Positions 43,546 through 52,944 of a stretch of DNA of 64,000 nucleotides are shown here, piece after piece. The position numbers and the translations under genes were made by a program. The notes beneath the pieces were generated by a model that saw only the letters and a program-made list of their open reading frames with translations, searched no databases and was not told the DNA's origin. Positions within the stretch are counted from its first letter, which is position 1; each line of letters opens with the position of its first letter. Source of the DNA: CACIIZ01 sp045565285. GTDB taxonomy: Bacteria; Pseudomonadota; Alphaproteobacteria; Rhodobacterales; Rhodobacteraceae. The DNA lies in NCBI GenBank assembly GCA_045565285.1, contig JBJLFR010000007.1, positions 62,001 through 126,000 on the forward strand, written 5' to 3'.

Positions 43546-44496
43546 ATGATAATAAATATAATTATTTGTCTTATTGGTCTCTTTGGTCTTTTCTATGGAG
43601 GAGAGAAACTAGTTAATGGCTCAGTCAACATAGCTTCCATCTTAAAGGTTAACCCTCAGTTTATTGCAATTACAATTATTGCTTTCGGTACATCATTTCC
43701 AGAATTAGTAGTTTCAGTTAATGCGGTAGTTGATGAATCACCTGGAATAGCTTGGGGTAATGTTGTTGGTAGTAATATATCTAATATTCTACTTGTAATA
43801 GGTTTAGCATCATTAATAGCTCCATTATCTTTAAGAAGCGAAACATCTAAAGCTAATATTTTTTGGTTATTTTTCTCAACACTTATTTTATTCCTAACAT
43901 GTATTGGAACAAAAAAAATATCGTTTTTTAATGGTTTAACCTTTTTATTTATTTTACTAATAATTCTTTCACATTTTACCTATATCTCAAAAAAGGATAA
44001 TACTAAAAAAGAAAAAATTGACGTAAAAAACATTTTTTCTCTTAAGAAATCTATTTTCTTTATCTTTTTTGGCGTTGTTATATTAGTCATTTCAGCTGAA
44101 GCAGTAGTATATTCTGCAGTCAAAATTTCCTCAATTCTTGGTGTGCCTGAAACATTTATAGGTCTGACAATTATTGCTATAGGAACATCTTTACCTGAAA
44201 TAGCGGCATCATTAATTGCAGTAAAAAGAGGTCATGCTGGAGTTGCTATTGGAAATGTTATTGGTTCGAATATATTTAATACTTTAGGAATTATTGGTGC
44301 AGCTGCAATTTTTTCAACAAGTGGTAAGTTTCTAGTACCAACCCCTTTTTTAAAATTTGATATTCCTATCATGTTAATTTCTACTTTGTTATTTTGCTCG
44401 TTAATATATTATAAATTTAAAATAAATAGAAATATTGGAGTAATATTTATAATAAGTTATTTTTTGTATGTTTTTCTTAACTTAAAAGTAAATTAG
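43546..44496 (+). CDS. CaxA/YrbG-type Na+/Ca2+ exchanger
   Basis: The 316-residue inner-membrane protein has about 10 hydrophobic segments in two inverted repeats. Each repeat carries the alpha motif: AFGTSFPELVVSVNAV with GNVVGSNISNILLVIG, and AIGTSLPEIAASLIAV with GNVIGSNIFNTLGIIG. These sites coordinate Ca2+ and Na+. It probably expels calcium using the sodium gradient, which fits a marine cell. Confidence 0.93.
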   Translation: MIINIIICLIGLFGLFYGGEKLVNGSVNIASILKVNPQFIAITIIAFGTSFPELVVSVNAVVDESPGIAWGNVVGSNISNILLVIGLASLIAPLSLRSETSKANIFWLFFSTLILFLTCIGTKKISFFNGLTFLFILLIILSHFTYISKKDNTKKEKIDVKNIFSLKKSIFFIFFGVVILVISAEAVVYSAVKISSILGVPETFIGLTIIAIGTSLPEIAASLIAVKRGHAGVAIGNVIGSNIFNTLGIIGAAAIFSTSGKFLVPTPFLKFDIPIMLISTLLFCSLIYYKFKINRNIGVIFIISYFLYVFLNLKVN

Positions 44497-44793
44497 AATA
44501 AGATTTAATAAATATATACTACTATGGAATCTGCAGAAATTATCAATACCGAAGAAGTTAAAATATTAAGTCTTTATAAAAATATAAAATATTACTTATA
44601 AAAAAGTAAGATATATGAAAATAAGATATGGTTTGTTTTTCATTAGGTCTGAGATAAAGATTATAAAAAATTAATAAGAAAATATTCTAGATGATACGAA
44701 AATTAAAATATGTTTAATTCTAGATGGTGAAAGATTTTTTTTTATTTTAACATTTAATTAGTACAAAAACATATATTTAGAGGCAAAATATCG
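44497..44793. other. Intergenic stretch with a possible gene remnant
   Basis: The 297 bases are AT-rich. One short frame (44524-44601, 25 codons, starting MESAEIINTEEVKILSLYK) has a protein-like composition and stops at TAA. The same frame continues with KSKIYENKIWFVFH and DKDYKKLIRKYS between further stops, so it may be a decayed gene. No ribosome site stands in front of it. I do not recognise a family, and chance is a fair alternative. Confidence 0.3.
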
Positions 44794-44985
44794 ATGAATG
44801 ATAATATATCAAAAATCAATTGTATGTTTTGTAATAAAACAGAACGGGAAGTAAAAAAACTTTTTACTGGAAAAAAAGCAAGCATTTGTGATGAATGCGT
44901 TAAAATTGCATTTAATTTTAAAAATGACGAAAAAAATAGTAAGCTAATTAAGCATCATTTGCTTAGAAAAGATTTTGAACAATAA
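44794..44985 (+). CDS. Stand-alone ClpX-type C4 zinc-finger protein
   Basis: The 63-residue product carries CMFCNKTEREVKKLFTG then ASICDECVKIAFNF. This is the zinc-binding domain found at the N-terminus of ClpX (C10, C13, C32, C35), with the same spacing and the EVKKL and ICDEC stretches. No AAA+ domain follows. After residue 45 the sequence is polar and ends. The ATG is preceded by AGAGGCAAA. In ClpX this domain dimerises and binds adaptors or substrates. A free copy could act as an adaptor or competitor, but that is inference. Confidence 0.82.
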   Translation: MNDNISKINCMFCNKTEREVKKLFTGKKASICDECVKIAFNFKNDEKNSKLIKHHLLRKDFEQ

Positions 44986-45111
44986 TTAGAAATAAAATGT
45001 TTTATTAGTACTTCTTTATAAAGGACTTGAGAGTATATTTTTTTTATGTAAAAAGATACAAGTTACCTATTGGATTTGCACTAATTAGATAATTTATTGC
45101 ATTTTGACTGT

Positions 45112-45188
45112 GGGCACGTAGCTCAGTTGGATAGAGCGACGGACTTCTAATCCGTAGGTCGGGGGTTCGAATCCTCCCGTGCTCACCA
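45112..45188 (+). tRNA. tRNA-Arg, anticodon TCT
   Basis: The 77-base cloverleaf has acceptor arms GGGCACG and CGTGCTC, a D-arm GCTCAGTTGGATAGAGC, and an anticodon stem ACGGA/TCCGT with loop CTTCTAA (anticodon TCT, reading AGA/AGG). The T-arm contains GGTTCGAATCC. The CCA end is encoded at 45186-45188. AGA is the main arginine codon in this AT-rich genome. Confidence 0.97.
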
Positions 45189-45215
45189 AACTTTATTTAT
45201 TTTTATAAATTGATA

Positions 45216-45527
45216 CTAATGCGTCCAAGGCGTTTTTTTGTTGAAAGAAAAATTATCCCCATAACCATTTTCTCTGATTATATGATTCCTAGGATTATGA
45301 TTTAAAAGAGTGTAAGGTATATCATTTTTTTTTGCATAAAGAATGGCTGCATCTTTAGTTTGGAATCTCAACTGTACTTGACTATTTGTATCATTAGAAC
45401 CAGTCCATCCCATTAGCGGTTCAATTGATTTAGACATATCATGTTCTAATTCTAACACCCATTTTTTTGATTGTGCCATACCTGATTGCATAACAGACTT
45501 TGAAGGTTTGAATATTCTTGCTACCAT
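45216..45527 (-). CDS. NDUFS4-like (18 kDa) NADH:ubiquinone oxidoreductase accessory subunit
   Basis: The 103-residue protein matches the 'ETC complex I subunit conserved region' family. MVARIFKPSKSVMQSG opens it, and WVLELEHDMSKSIEPLMGWTGSNDTNSQVQLRF is the core, followed by FQTKDAAILYAKKNDIPYTL. The family is shared by mitochondria and alphaproteobacteria, where it binds peripheral-arm complex I. It is supporting evidence for an alphaproteobacterial source. It stands alone next to tRNA-Arg, away from any nuo cluster. Confidence 0.92.
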   Translation of the reverse strand: MVARIFKPSKSVMQSGMAQSKKWVLELEHDMSKSIEPLMGWTGSNDTNSQVQLRFQTKDAAILYAKKNDIPYTLLNHNPRNHIIRENGYGDNFSFNKKTPWTH

Positions 45528-45680
45528 TTATAAAACAAATTGTTTTTTATTGAAGTAATACTATTAGTAATTAAATATAATTTACTTTAATATTGTTAAT
45601 AATTAATACATAGTCAACTTATTTATTTTACCAATTTCTTGGTAAATTATCTTATTTTTAATAAATTATTGAAAAGGGTT

Positions 45681-47822
45681 ATGGTCGTCAAAGAAAAATT
45701 AGAAACTCGTAAATCTTTTAAAATTCATTCTGAATTTAAACCTTCAGGTGATCAGCCAAAAGCAATAAAAGAATTAGTTTCTGGTATTAATTCTTTTGAA
45801 AGAAATCAAGTTTTATTAGGTGCTACGGGAACTGGTAAAACATTTACTATAGCACATGTTATTGAACAAACTCAAAGGTCTGCAGTAATTTTAGCTCCTA
45901 ATAAAACTTTAGCTGCTCAACTATATGGAGAATTTAAAACCTTTTTTCCAGATAATTCAGTTGAATACTTTGTTTCTTTTTATGATTACTATCAGCCGGA
46001 AGCTTACGTTCCAAGATCAGATACTTACATAGAGAAAGATGCTCAAATTAATGAACAAATAGATAGGATGAGACATTCTGCAACACAGGCTTTATTAGAA
46101 AGAGATGATGTTATTATTGTTGCATCAGTTTCTTGTATATATGGAATTGGTTCAGTAGAGACATATGGTGCTATGACACAAGAACTGAAAGTAGAGAAAA
46201 ATTATGAAATGAAAAATATTATTTCTACTTTGGTAGCACAACAATATAGAAGAAATGATCAAGCTTTTCAAAGAGGAACTTTCCGTCTTAGAGGTGATGT
46301 ATTAGAAATTTGGCCTGCCCATTTAGAAAATAGGGCTTGGCGTCTCTCTTTTTTTGCTGATGAACTTGAAAAACTGGATGAATTTGATCCACTTACAGGT
46401 GAAAAAACAAAAAAGATGAAGTATATAAAAATTTATGCAAATTCACATTATGTAACTCCAAGACCGACACTTAATCAGGCAATAAAAAAAATAAAGATAG
46501 ATTTAATAAAAAGACTTGAAGAATTAAATAAAAATAATCAGTTGTTGGAAGCTCAAAGATTAGAACAAAGAACCAATTTTGATCTTGAAATGTTAGAAGC
46601 CACTGGCTCTTGTAATGGAATTGAGAACTATTCTCGTTACCTGACTGGAAGAAAACCTGGGGAACCACCCCCAACATTATTTGAATATATACCGGATAAT
46701 GCAATTATATTTGCCGATGAAAGTCATGTTTCAATACCTCAATTAGGGGGAATGTATAAAGGTGATCATAGGAGAAAGCTTACTCTTTCAGAGCATGGCT
46801 TTAGACTACCCTCTTGTATGGATAATAGACCATTAAAATTTGAAGAGTGGGACTCAATGAGGCCACAATCAATCTTTGTCTCAGCAACACCAAGTAATTG
46901 GGAATTATCAGCAGCTGAAGGTGTTTTTGTTGAACAAATAATTAGGCCAACTGGGTTAATTGATCCATTGGTAGAGATTAGACCTCTTGAAAACCAGGTT
47001 GATGATCTTTTAAATGAAGTAAATATTGCTTCAAAAAAAAATCTTAGAACTCTATGTACTGTTTTGACAAAGAGGATGGCAGAAGATTTAACAGAGTTTC
47101 TTAATGAAAAAGGGGTGAGGGTACGTTATCTTCACTCAGATATTGATACCTTAGAGAGAATAGAGATTATAAGAGATTTAAGGTTAGGTACTTTTGATGT
47201 TCTTGTTGGTATTAATCTACTAAGAGAGGGTCTTGATATACCGGAATGTGGTTTGGTTGCTATTTTAGATGCAGACAAAGAAGGTTTTTTGAGATCCCAA
47301 ACCTCACTTATACAAACAATTGGTCGAGCTGCTAGGAATATTGACGGAAAAGTTATCATGTATGCTGACAAAATAACGGGTAGTATCAAAGTAGCTATTG
47401 AAGAAACTAAAAGGAGAAGAGAGAAACAAATTTCATATAATAAAGAAAATAATATTACACCTGAAAGCATACAGAAAAACGTAAAAGATGTTTTAGAAGG
47501 TGTTTTTGAAGGTAAAACTGATTTAGAAAGAGTAACTGCAAAAATTGAAACGTCTCAAAAAGTTGGTGGTAATTTACAAGCACATCTAAAAGGTTTAAGA
47601 AAAGAAATGTTTACGGCTGCTGAAAATTTAGAATTTGAAGAAGCTGCACGTTTGCGAGACGAAATAAATAAGCTTGAGAGAATTGAATTATCTATCAGTG
47701 ATAATCCATTTCTAAGACAGTCTGATTTAAAAACTGAAAAAGATTTAGTTCAAACTAATGGTCGATCAAAAGGAGGGGTTGCAGGCACTCGTACTGTTAG
47801 AAGTAAAGCTAGGGTTAAATAA
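45681..47822 (+). CDS. uvrB: UvrB, excinuclease ABC subunit B
   Basis: UvrB is the damage-verification helicase of nucleotide excision repair. Features are FKPSGDQPKAI, Walker A LGATGTGKT, the beta-hairpin YDYYQPEAYVPRSDTYIEKD, FADESHVSIPQLGGMYKGD, motif V GINLLREGLDIPE, and QTIGRAARN. A C-terminal UVR domain (LRKEMFTAAENLEFEEAARLRDEI) binds UvrC. I start at ATG 45681 (about 713 residues). The frame extends 14 codons further up without family likeness. The GAAAAGGG ribosome site lies unusually close to this ATG. Confidence 0.95.
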   Translation: MVVKEKLETRKSFKIHSEFKPSGDQPKAIKELVSGINSFERNQVLLGATGTGKTFTIAHVIEQTQRSAVILAPNKTLAAQLYGEFKTFFPDNSVEYFVSFYDYYQPEAYVPRSDTYIEKDAQINEQIDRMRHSATQALLERDDVIIVASVSCIYGIGSVETYGAMTQELKVEKNYEMKNIISTLVAQQYRRNDQAFQRGTFRLRGDVLEIWPAHLENRAWRLSFFADELEKLDEFDPLTGEKTKKMKYIKIYANSHYVTPRPTLNQAIKKIKIDLIKRLEELNKNNQLLEAQRLEQRTNFDLEMLEATGSCNGIENYSRYLTGRKPGEPPPTLFEYIPDNAIIFADESHVSIPQLGGMYKGDHRRKLTLSEHGFRLPSCMDNRPLKFEEWDSMRPQSIFVSATPSNWELSAAEGVFVEQIIRPTGLIDPLVEIRPLENQVDDLLNEVNIASKKNLRTLCTVLTKRMAEDLTEFLNEKGVRVRYLHSDIDTLERIEIIRDLRLGTFDVLVGINLLREGLDIPECGLVAILDADKEGFLRSQTSLIQTIGRAARNIDGKVIMYADKITGSIKVAIEETKRRREKQISYNKENNITPESIQKNVKDVLEGVFEGKTDLERVTAKIETSQKVGGNLQAHLKGLRKEMFTAAENLEFEEAARLRDEINKLERIELSISDNPFLRQSDLKTEKDLVQTNGRSKGGVAGTRTVRSKARVK

Positions 47823-47836
47823 TATTATTGTAAAAA

Positions 47837-48292
47837 CTAAACTCCTGTTGAGGATTTTTTTACCTGGTAAACACCATTAATTAACCATTTATCTTGACCA
47901 TAATTTTTAATTTCGTAGTCAAAGATAAAAATATTTTCATTTTTGTCTATAAAAAGAACTCTTTGTATCAAACTTTCATTAAAAAAAGTAAAATCTAAAA
48001 ATTTGAATTCTTTTGGTGCCCAAATCATAGGGTATGCAGATTTAACCATTGAGCCAAATATATCAGAATTAGTAAATTTTGATTTTACAAATGGAGAAGC
48101 AAATGAATAAGCTTGATCAATATCAAAATTTTCAAAAGCACTTATTTGAGAAGATATAATTAATTGAGCTTTATTTTCTAGTTCAGAAATACTTTTACTT
48201 TCGGCATAATTTCTTTCGTTTAAAAAAAAGATTAAAACAAAGGAATAGATCATTATATTAAAAGTTAAGAAATTTCTAAATAACATTTGCAT
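47837..48292 (-). CDS. DUF4864 exported protein
   Basis: The product of about 151 residues has a signal-like hydrophobic start (FLTFNIMIYSFVLIFFL). The DUF4864 pattern follows, ISSQISAFENFDIDQAYSFASPFVKSKF, then MVKSAYPMIWAPKEFKFLDF and a final YEIKNYGQDKWLINGVYQVKK. Family function is unknown; it has an NTF2/SnoaL-like look. The start is uncertain: MQMLF at 48292, or a later ATG at residue 14. It converges on uvrB with a 14-base gap. Confidence 0.82.
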   Translation of the reverse strand: MQMLFRNFLTFNIMIYSFVLIFFLNERNYAESKSISELENKAQLIISSQISAFENFDIDQAYSFASPFVKSKFTNSDIFGSMVKSAYPMIWAPKEFKFLDFTFFNESLIQRVLFIDKNENIFIFDYEIKNYGQDKWLINGVYQVKKSSTGV

Positions 48293-48389
48293 CAGAATAC
48301 CTTTTGATTATTAAGCAGATCATTTTTAATTATATAGTTAACTTTATTAAAAATGAAATAAGTGTAAATTTAATAAAACAAATTTTAAA

Positions 48390-49958
48390 TCAGAAATTTA
48401 ATTTTTGGTAAATAAGTGTTCTGGTTTCTTCAATTCCATAAATTGAGATAAATCCTCCTAATCTTGGTCCAGTTTTCGTCCCTAAAATAACCTCATAAAA
48501 CGCAGAAAACCAATCCCTAAGGTTATCAAAATTATGATCTTTTCCTATAGAAAATAATAACGTTTGAATTTCTTGAATATCACAATTGCTGTTAAGATTT
48601 TCTAATTTAGAGTGAAGGTCGATTAATGCATCTCTTTCCTTTGAAGTAGCTGTACGGAATTTTTTAGTCGGCTTAACAAAATCCTGATAATAATTAATGG
48701 CATATTTGACTGCTTTTTTTAAGTCAGGATGGTTATCTGCAACTATATTAGGTTTATAACGTTTAATAAATGTCCACAATGTTTTTTCATCCTCAGAACC
48801 AGAAGCTGAAACTAAGTTTAAAATCATTGAAAAACTTATAATCAAATTAGAAACTGGTGGGTTGCCATTATGAATATGCCATACAGCATTATTTATCTTA
48901 TCTTCTTGTTTTTGTTCAATAAATTTATTTAGGTTTTGGTGATAATCATCAACCATTTTGGGAATGATATCAAAATATAGTCTTTTTGCAGTTTTGGGTT
49001 TTTGAAACATGAAAAAACTTAAAGAATCTTGATCTGCATATCTTAGCCAATCCTCTATTGATAATCCATTACCTTTGGATTTTGATATTTTCTGTCCATG
49101 TTCATCTAAGAAAAGTTCATAATTTAATAATTCAGGAGGTTTTCCTCCTATTATTCTGCATATTTTAGAGGCTAATTCTGCAGAAGGAATAAGGTCTTTC
49201 CCAAACATTTCATAATCGACATCTAAAGCAAACCATCTCATGGCCCAATCAGGTTTCCACTGTAATTTTACATTTCCTGATTTAACTGATAATTCAATTT
49301 TTTCCCCGCAAGGTTCAATATATGTGATATTTCCTTTGCTTTTATCGATTTTTTCAATTGCAACTTGTAAAACTTTACCACTTATTGGGCTAATTGGTAG
49401 AAAGGGAGAGTAGGTTTTTTTTCTTTCATCTCTCAATGAAGGTAAGATAACTTCCATTATTTTTTCATAATTTTCTAATATCTTGATTAAGGCGTTATCA
49501 AATAACCCATCTTTATAATTTTTTGTTGCAGACTCGAAACTATAATCTAGATTATAATTATCAAGAAACTCCTTTAATTTAGAATTGTTGTGGTCTGCAA
49601 AGCTATTAAACCTTCCGAAGGGATCTCTTACTTTAGTTAGTGGAAGATCTAAATCATCTTCTAATTTTTTTGGCGAAGGTACATTTGTAGGTATTTTTCT
49701 TAAACCATCTAAATCATCAGAAAAACAGATAAGTCTAGTTTGGATTTCACTCAAAAAAGAGAAAGCTTTTCTAACCATGTTAGTTCTAACAACTTCTCCA
49801 AATGTTCCAATATGAGGTAGACCAGATGGACCATAACCAGTTTGAAAAGTAACAGTAGTTTTATTGTTTTTATCTTGTGATAAACGCTTTAAAACCCTTT
49901 TTGCTTCAAAAAAAGGCCAAGAATTGGTTTGACTCAAGATATTATTATCAAATTTCAT
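48390..49958 (-). CDS. lysK: Class I lysyl-tRNA synthetase
   Basis: The product charges tRNA-Lys. It is the class I (Rossmann) form found in archaea and alphaproteobacteria, unrelated to the common class II LysRS. The HIGH-type motif is GPSGLPHIGTFGEV (H49-I-G-T) and the KMSKS motif is GQKISKSKGNGLS. Between them are RLICFSDDLDGLRKIP and WAMRWFALDVDYEMFGKDL. The C-terminal part is alpha-helical, and at 522 residues it has the usual length. It is divergent from the TerB gene at 50065. Confidence 0.97.
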   Translation of the reverse strand: MKFDNNILSQTNSWPFFEAKRVLKRLSQDKNNKTTVTFQTGYGPSGLPHIGTFGEVVRTNMVRKAFSFLSEIQTRLICFSDDLDGLRKIPTNVPSPKKLEDDLDLPLTKVRDPFGRFNSFADHNNSKLKEFLDNYNLDYSFESATKNYKDGLFDNALIKILENYEKIMEVILPSLRDERKKTYSPFLPISPISGKVLQVAIEKIDKSKGNITYIEPCGEKIELSVKSGNVKLQWKPDWAMRWFALDVDYEMFGKDLIPSAELASKICRIIGGKPPELLNYELFLDEHGQKISKSKGNGLSIEDWLRYADQDSLSFFMFQKPKTAKRLYFDIIPKMVDDYHQNLNKFIEQKQEDKINNAVWHIHNGNPPVSNLIISFSMILNLVSASGSEDEKTLWTFIKRYKPNIVADNHPDLKKAVKYAINYYQDFVKPTKKFRTATSKERDALIDLHSKLENLNSNCDIQEIQTLLFSIGKDHNFDNLRDWFSAFYEVILGTKTGPRLGGFISIYGIEETRTLIYQKLNF

Positions 49959-50064
49959 TTAACAACTTTAATTAAAATTTTTTTACACTACTTTATTATT
50001 TGAATTTATTATATATCATTTATAAGGTCGTCAAATTAAAAAAAATATGTAATAATATATTGTA

Positions 50065-50499
50065 ATGATAAAAAATTTGAATACCAATGGGTTAATAAAT
50101 GCACAAGATGCTCTAGTTGCAATTATGGTGGCAGGTGGTGCATCTGATGAAAATATTTCAAATAGAGAGTTAATATCTATAAGTAGAATAGTTGATCACT
50201 TGCCAATATTCAAAAATTATGATCCTTCTAAAATTAAAGTCATTGCCGAAACTGTTTTTGATCTTTTTGAAGAAGAAGATGGTTTAGATGCATTATTCGG
50301 CCTAATTAAAGAAGCATTGCCTGAAAAATTATATGAAACAGCATATGCTTTAGCGTGCGATGTTGCAGCTTCTGATGGTAAACTTCCAGAAGTACAATTA
50401 CGTTTTTTAGAGGAAATAAGACATGAACTTAATATTGACAGGTTACATGGTGCAGCTATTGAAAGAGGTGCAAGGGCAAGACATATGTTAATTGAATAG
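50065..50499 (+). CDS. TerB-family (tellurite resistance B-like) protein
   Basis: The 144-residue all-helical product has the TerB pattern. AQDALVAIMVAGGASDENISNRELISISRIV forms the first metal-binding acidic helix pair, and YALACDVAASDGKLPEVQLRFLEEI repeats the acidic site. The family binds metal ions and is linked to stress responses. Tellurite resistance itself is not implied, and no other ter gene is present. It ends 15 bases from nadD, converging. Confidence 0.85.
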   Translation: MIKNLNTNGLINAQDALVAIMVAGGASDENISNRELISISRIVDHLPIFKNYDPSKIKVIAETVFDLFEEEDGLDALFGLIKEALPEKLYETAYALACDVAASDGKLPEVQLRFLEEIRHELNIDRLHGAAIERGARARHMLIE

Positions 50500-50514
50500 G
50501 ATATAATCATTAAA

Positions 50515-51114
50515 TTAATTATTTACAAAGTTGATTTCCCTTAATTTTGAAGACGAAATTTTCCTCATAGGACCAGTAACCAATGTCCAGACAGGGGGAG
50601 AGAGATATGGTAGAAGAAGGGATTTTTCTTTTGGAATTCGATATTTTTTAAACTTAGTTGCAGCTGTTGATAAACCAGCTTTGATCTGTTCTTTTGGTCT
50701 GGCTAAAACACCTATTGGGACATTTTTCATAATCCAATCCCAATTTTCCCAATGATGGAAATTCACGAGATTATCAGCTCCCATTATCCATACAAATCTT
50801 GTACCAGGATATAACTTTTTTATTTTGATAAGTGTTTGAAATGTGAATTTAGTTTGTAATTTTTTTTCTATATCTGTAATACTAACTAAAGGATGTTTCA
50901 TAATTTTTTTTGATGCTAGAAATCTTTTATTAATATCTGAAGGTACCGTTTCCTTAATTGGGTTTCCTGGACTTACTAACCACCATAATCTTGACAAATT
51001 AAAAATTTTTATTGCTATTTTTGTGATGTGTACATGACCTTCGTGTGGAGGATCAAAGGAACCACCTAATAACCCAATAGTTAAACCTGGTACTCCTAAA
51101 GGATGACCTTGCAC
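50515..51114 (-). CDS. nadD: NadD, nicotinate-nucleotide adenylyltransferase
   Basis: NadD makes deamido-NAD from NaMN and ATP. The nucleotidyltransferase signature GLLGGSFDPPHEGHVHI (about residues 13-29) and the late ISSSKLREI (ISSTxxR) are both present, with FVWIMGADNLVNFHHW between. The start is GTG at 51114, 6 bases after AGGAG, and the N-terminal MQGHPLGVPGL is like alphaproteobacterial NadD. The next step, nadE, lies 3.2 kb away on the same strand. Confidence 0.95.
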   Translation of the reverse strand: MQGHPLGVPGLTIGLLGGSFDPPHEGHVHITKIAIKIFNLSRLWWLVSPGNPIKETVPSDINKRFLASKKIMKHPLVSITDIEKKLQTKFTFQTLIKIKKLYPGTRFVWIMGADNLVNFHHWENWDWIMKNVPIGVLARPKEQIKAGLSTAATKFKKYRIPKEKSLLLPYLSPPVWTLVTGPMRKISSSKLREINFVNN

Positions 51115-51257
51115 TTTAAACTCCTATGTTAAAAGATGATAATTAATTATATATAGGATTTTTATGATAATAAAGTTAAAAAACTCCTTATTGCTATAAA
51201 CGATTTTTTTTTTTAATAAAAAAAGATTAATTATTGAATTTATAAAAGGTTAAAATC

Positions 51258-52925
51258 ATGTCATCAGTTAAATACATTTATCATATGCAAGAATTAACGA
51301 AATCTTTTCCAGGTGGTAAAAAGTGTTTCGAAAATATACATCTTTCCTTTTTACCTGGTGTAAAAATTGGTGTAGTTGGGGTTAATGGAGCTGGGAAAAG
51401 CAGTCTTATGAAAATAATGGCTGGACTAGATAAAGATTATACTGGAGAGGCTTGGGCTGCAGAAAATGTTAATGTTGGATATTTACCTCAAGAACCAATT
51501 TTAAATACTGATCTAAGTGTTAGAGAAAATGTTTTAAATGCTGTTGCAGATAAAAAGGCATTGATAGATGAGTTTAACAAAATAGCAGAAAAATTAGCTG
51601 AAAATTATTCTGAAGATATAATGGAGGAGATGACTAAACTCCAAGATCAAATTGAATCTCAAAACCTTTGGGAATTAGATAACCAAATAACTGTAGCTAT
51701 GGATGCATTGAGATGTCCAAATGATGATTTAAGGGTGAATGAACTTTCTGGTGGTGAAAAAAGGAGGGTTGCTTTATGTCAGCTTTTACTTAAATCACCA
51801 GAGTTGTTATTATTAGATGAACCAACAAATCATTTGGATGCAGAGACGGTTGATTGGTTACAAAGGTTTTTGATTAATTATAAAGGTACATGTTTGATTG
51901 TAACACATGACAGGTATTTTCTTGATAAAATTACTAGCTGGATTCTTGAATTGGACAAAGGGAAAGGTCTTCCATATGAGGGCAATTATTCTTCATGGTT
52001 AGAACAAAAAGCCCAGAGATTAGAACTTGAAGGGAAAGTAGATAAAAAGAAACAAAAAGTATTACAAAAAGAATTAGAGTGGATAAGACAAGGTGCAAAA
52101 GCACGTCAAGCTAAACAGAAAGCAAGAATTAAATCATATGATGAACTTGTAAGTTCTTCTGAAAAGATTGAGCAAACTAATGCACAGATCATTATTCCAA
52201 ATGGGGAAAGATTAGGTTCTAAAGTAATTGAAGTCAAAAACTTAGGCATGAATTTTGAAAATAAAATTTTATTTGAAAATTTATCTTTCATTTTGCCAGC
52301 TGGTGGTATTGTCGGAATAATTGGCCCAAATGGAGTTGGTAAAAGTACACTTTTTAAATTAATCATCGGTATAGAAAAACCTTCAGTAGGGGAAATAATT
52401 TTGGGTGATACTGTAAAACTTTCTTATGTTGATCAAAGTAGAGATGATTTGAATAATACTAATACAGTGTGGGAGGAGGTTTCAGGAGGTCAAGAAATTG
52501 TTCAACTGGGCAAATTAGAAGTTAATTCAAGAGCATATTGTAGTTCTTTTAATTTTAAAGGAATAGATCAACAGAAACCTATGAGTAAATTATCAGGAGG
52601 AGAAAGAAATAGGGTTCACATTGCAAAAATGTTAAAGTCTGGTGGTAATGTTTTAATGTTGGACGAACCAACAAATGATCTAGATGTAGAAACTCTAAGT
52701 GCGCTAGAATATGCAATTTCTGAATTTGCTGGAAGTGCTATGGTTATTAGTCATGATAGGTTCTTTTTGAATAGAATTTGTACTCATATCTTAGCATTTG
52801 AAGGTGATAGCCATGTAGAATGGTTTGAAGGAGATTTTGATGATTATGTGAAAGATAAAAAAAGGAGATTAGGAGAGGAAGCAGTAAATCCAAAAAGAAC
52901 AAAATATAGAAAATTTTTAGTTTAA
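51258..52925 (+). CDS. ettA: EttA, energy-dependent translational throttle ABC-F protein
   Basis: The soluble protein of 555 residues has two ABC domains and binds the ribosomal E site. First Walker A GVNGAGKSS, signature LSGGEKRRVALCQLL, Walker B LLLLDEPTNHLDAETV. The long charged linker (about residues 245-315, GKVDKKKQKVLQKELEWIRQG) is the P-site tRNA interaction region. Second Walker A GPNGVGKST, signature LSGGERNRVHIAKML, Walker B VLMLDEPTNDLDVET. The arm and length match EttA rather than Uup or YheS. Confidence 0.95.
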   Translation: MSSVKYIYHMQELTKSFPGGKKCFENIHLSFLPGVKIGVVGVNGAGKSSLMKIMAGLDKDYTGEAWAAENVNVGYLPQEPILNTDLSVRENVLNAVADKKALIDEFNKIAEKLAENYSEDIMEEMTKLQDQIESQNLWELDNQITVAMDALRCPNDDLRVNELSGGEKRRVALCQLLLKSPELLLLDEPTNHLDAETVDWLQRFLINYKGTCLIVTHDRYFLDKITSWILELDKGKGLPYEGNYSSWLEQKAQRLELEGKVDKKKQKVLQKELEWIRQGAKARQAKQKARIKSYDELVSSSEKIEQTNAQIIIPNGERLGSKVIEVKNLGMNFENKILFENLSFILPAGGIVGIIGPNGVGKSTLFKLIIGIEKPSVGEIILGDTVKLSYVDQSRDDLNNTNTVWEEVSGGQEIVQLGKLEVNSRAYCSSFNFKGIDQQKPMSKLSGGERNRVHIAKMLKSGGNVLMLDEPTNDLDVETLSALEYAISEFAGSAMVISHDRFFLNRICTHILAFEGDSHVEWFEGDFDDYVKDKKRRLGEEAVNPKRTKYRKFLV

Positions 52926-52944
52926 AATTTTATTATTTCTCTTA

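Noticed and set aside
45639..45680. Longer uvrB start at 45639
   Set aside because: The added 14 residues have no likeness to UvrB, and no ribosome site precedes that codon.
50065..50499. Tellurite-resistance cluster
   Set aside because: Only one TerB-like protein is present. TerB domains are common outside tellurite resistance, and no other ter gene is in the window.
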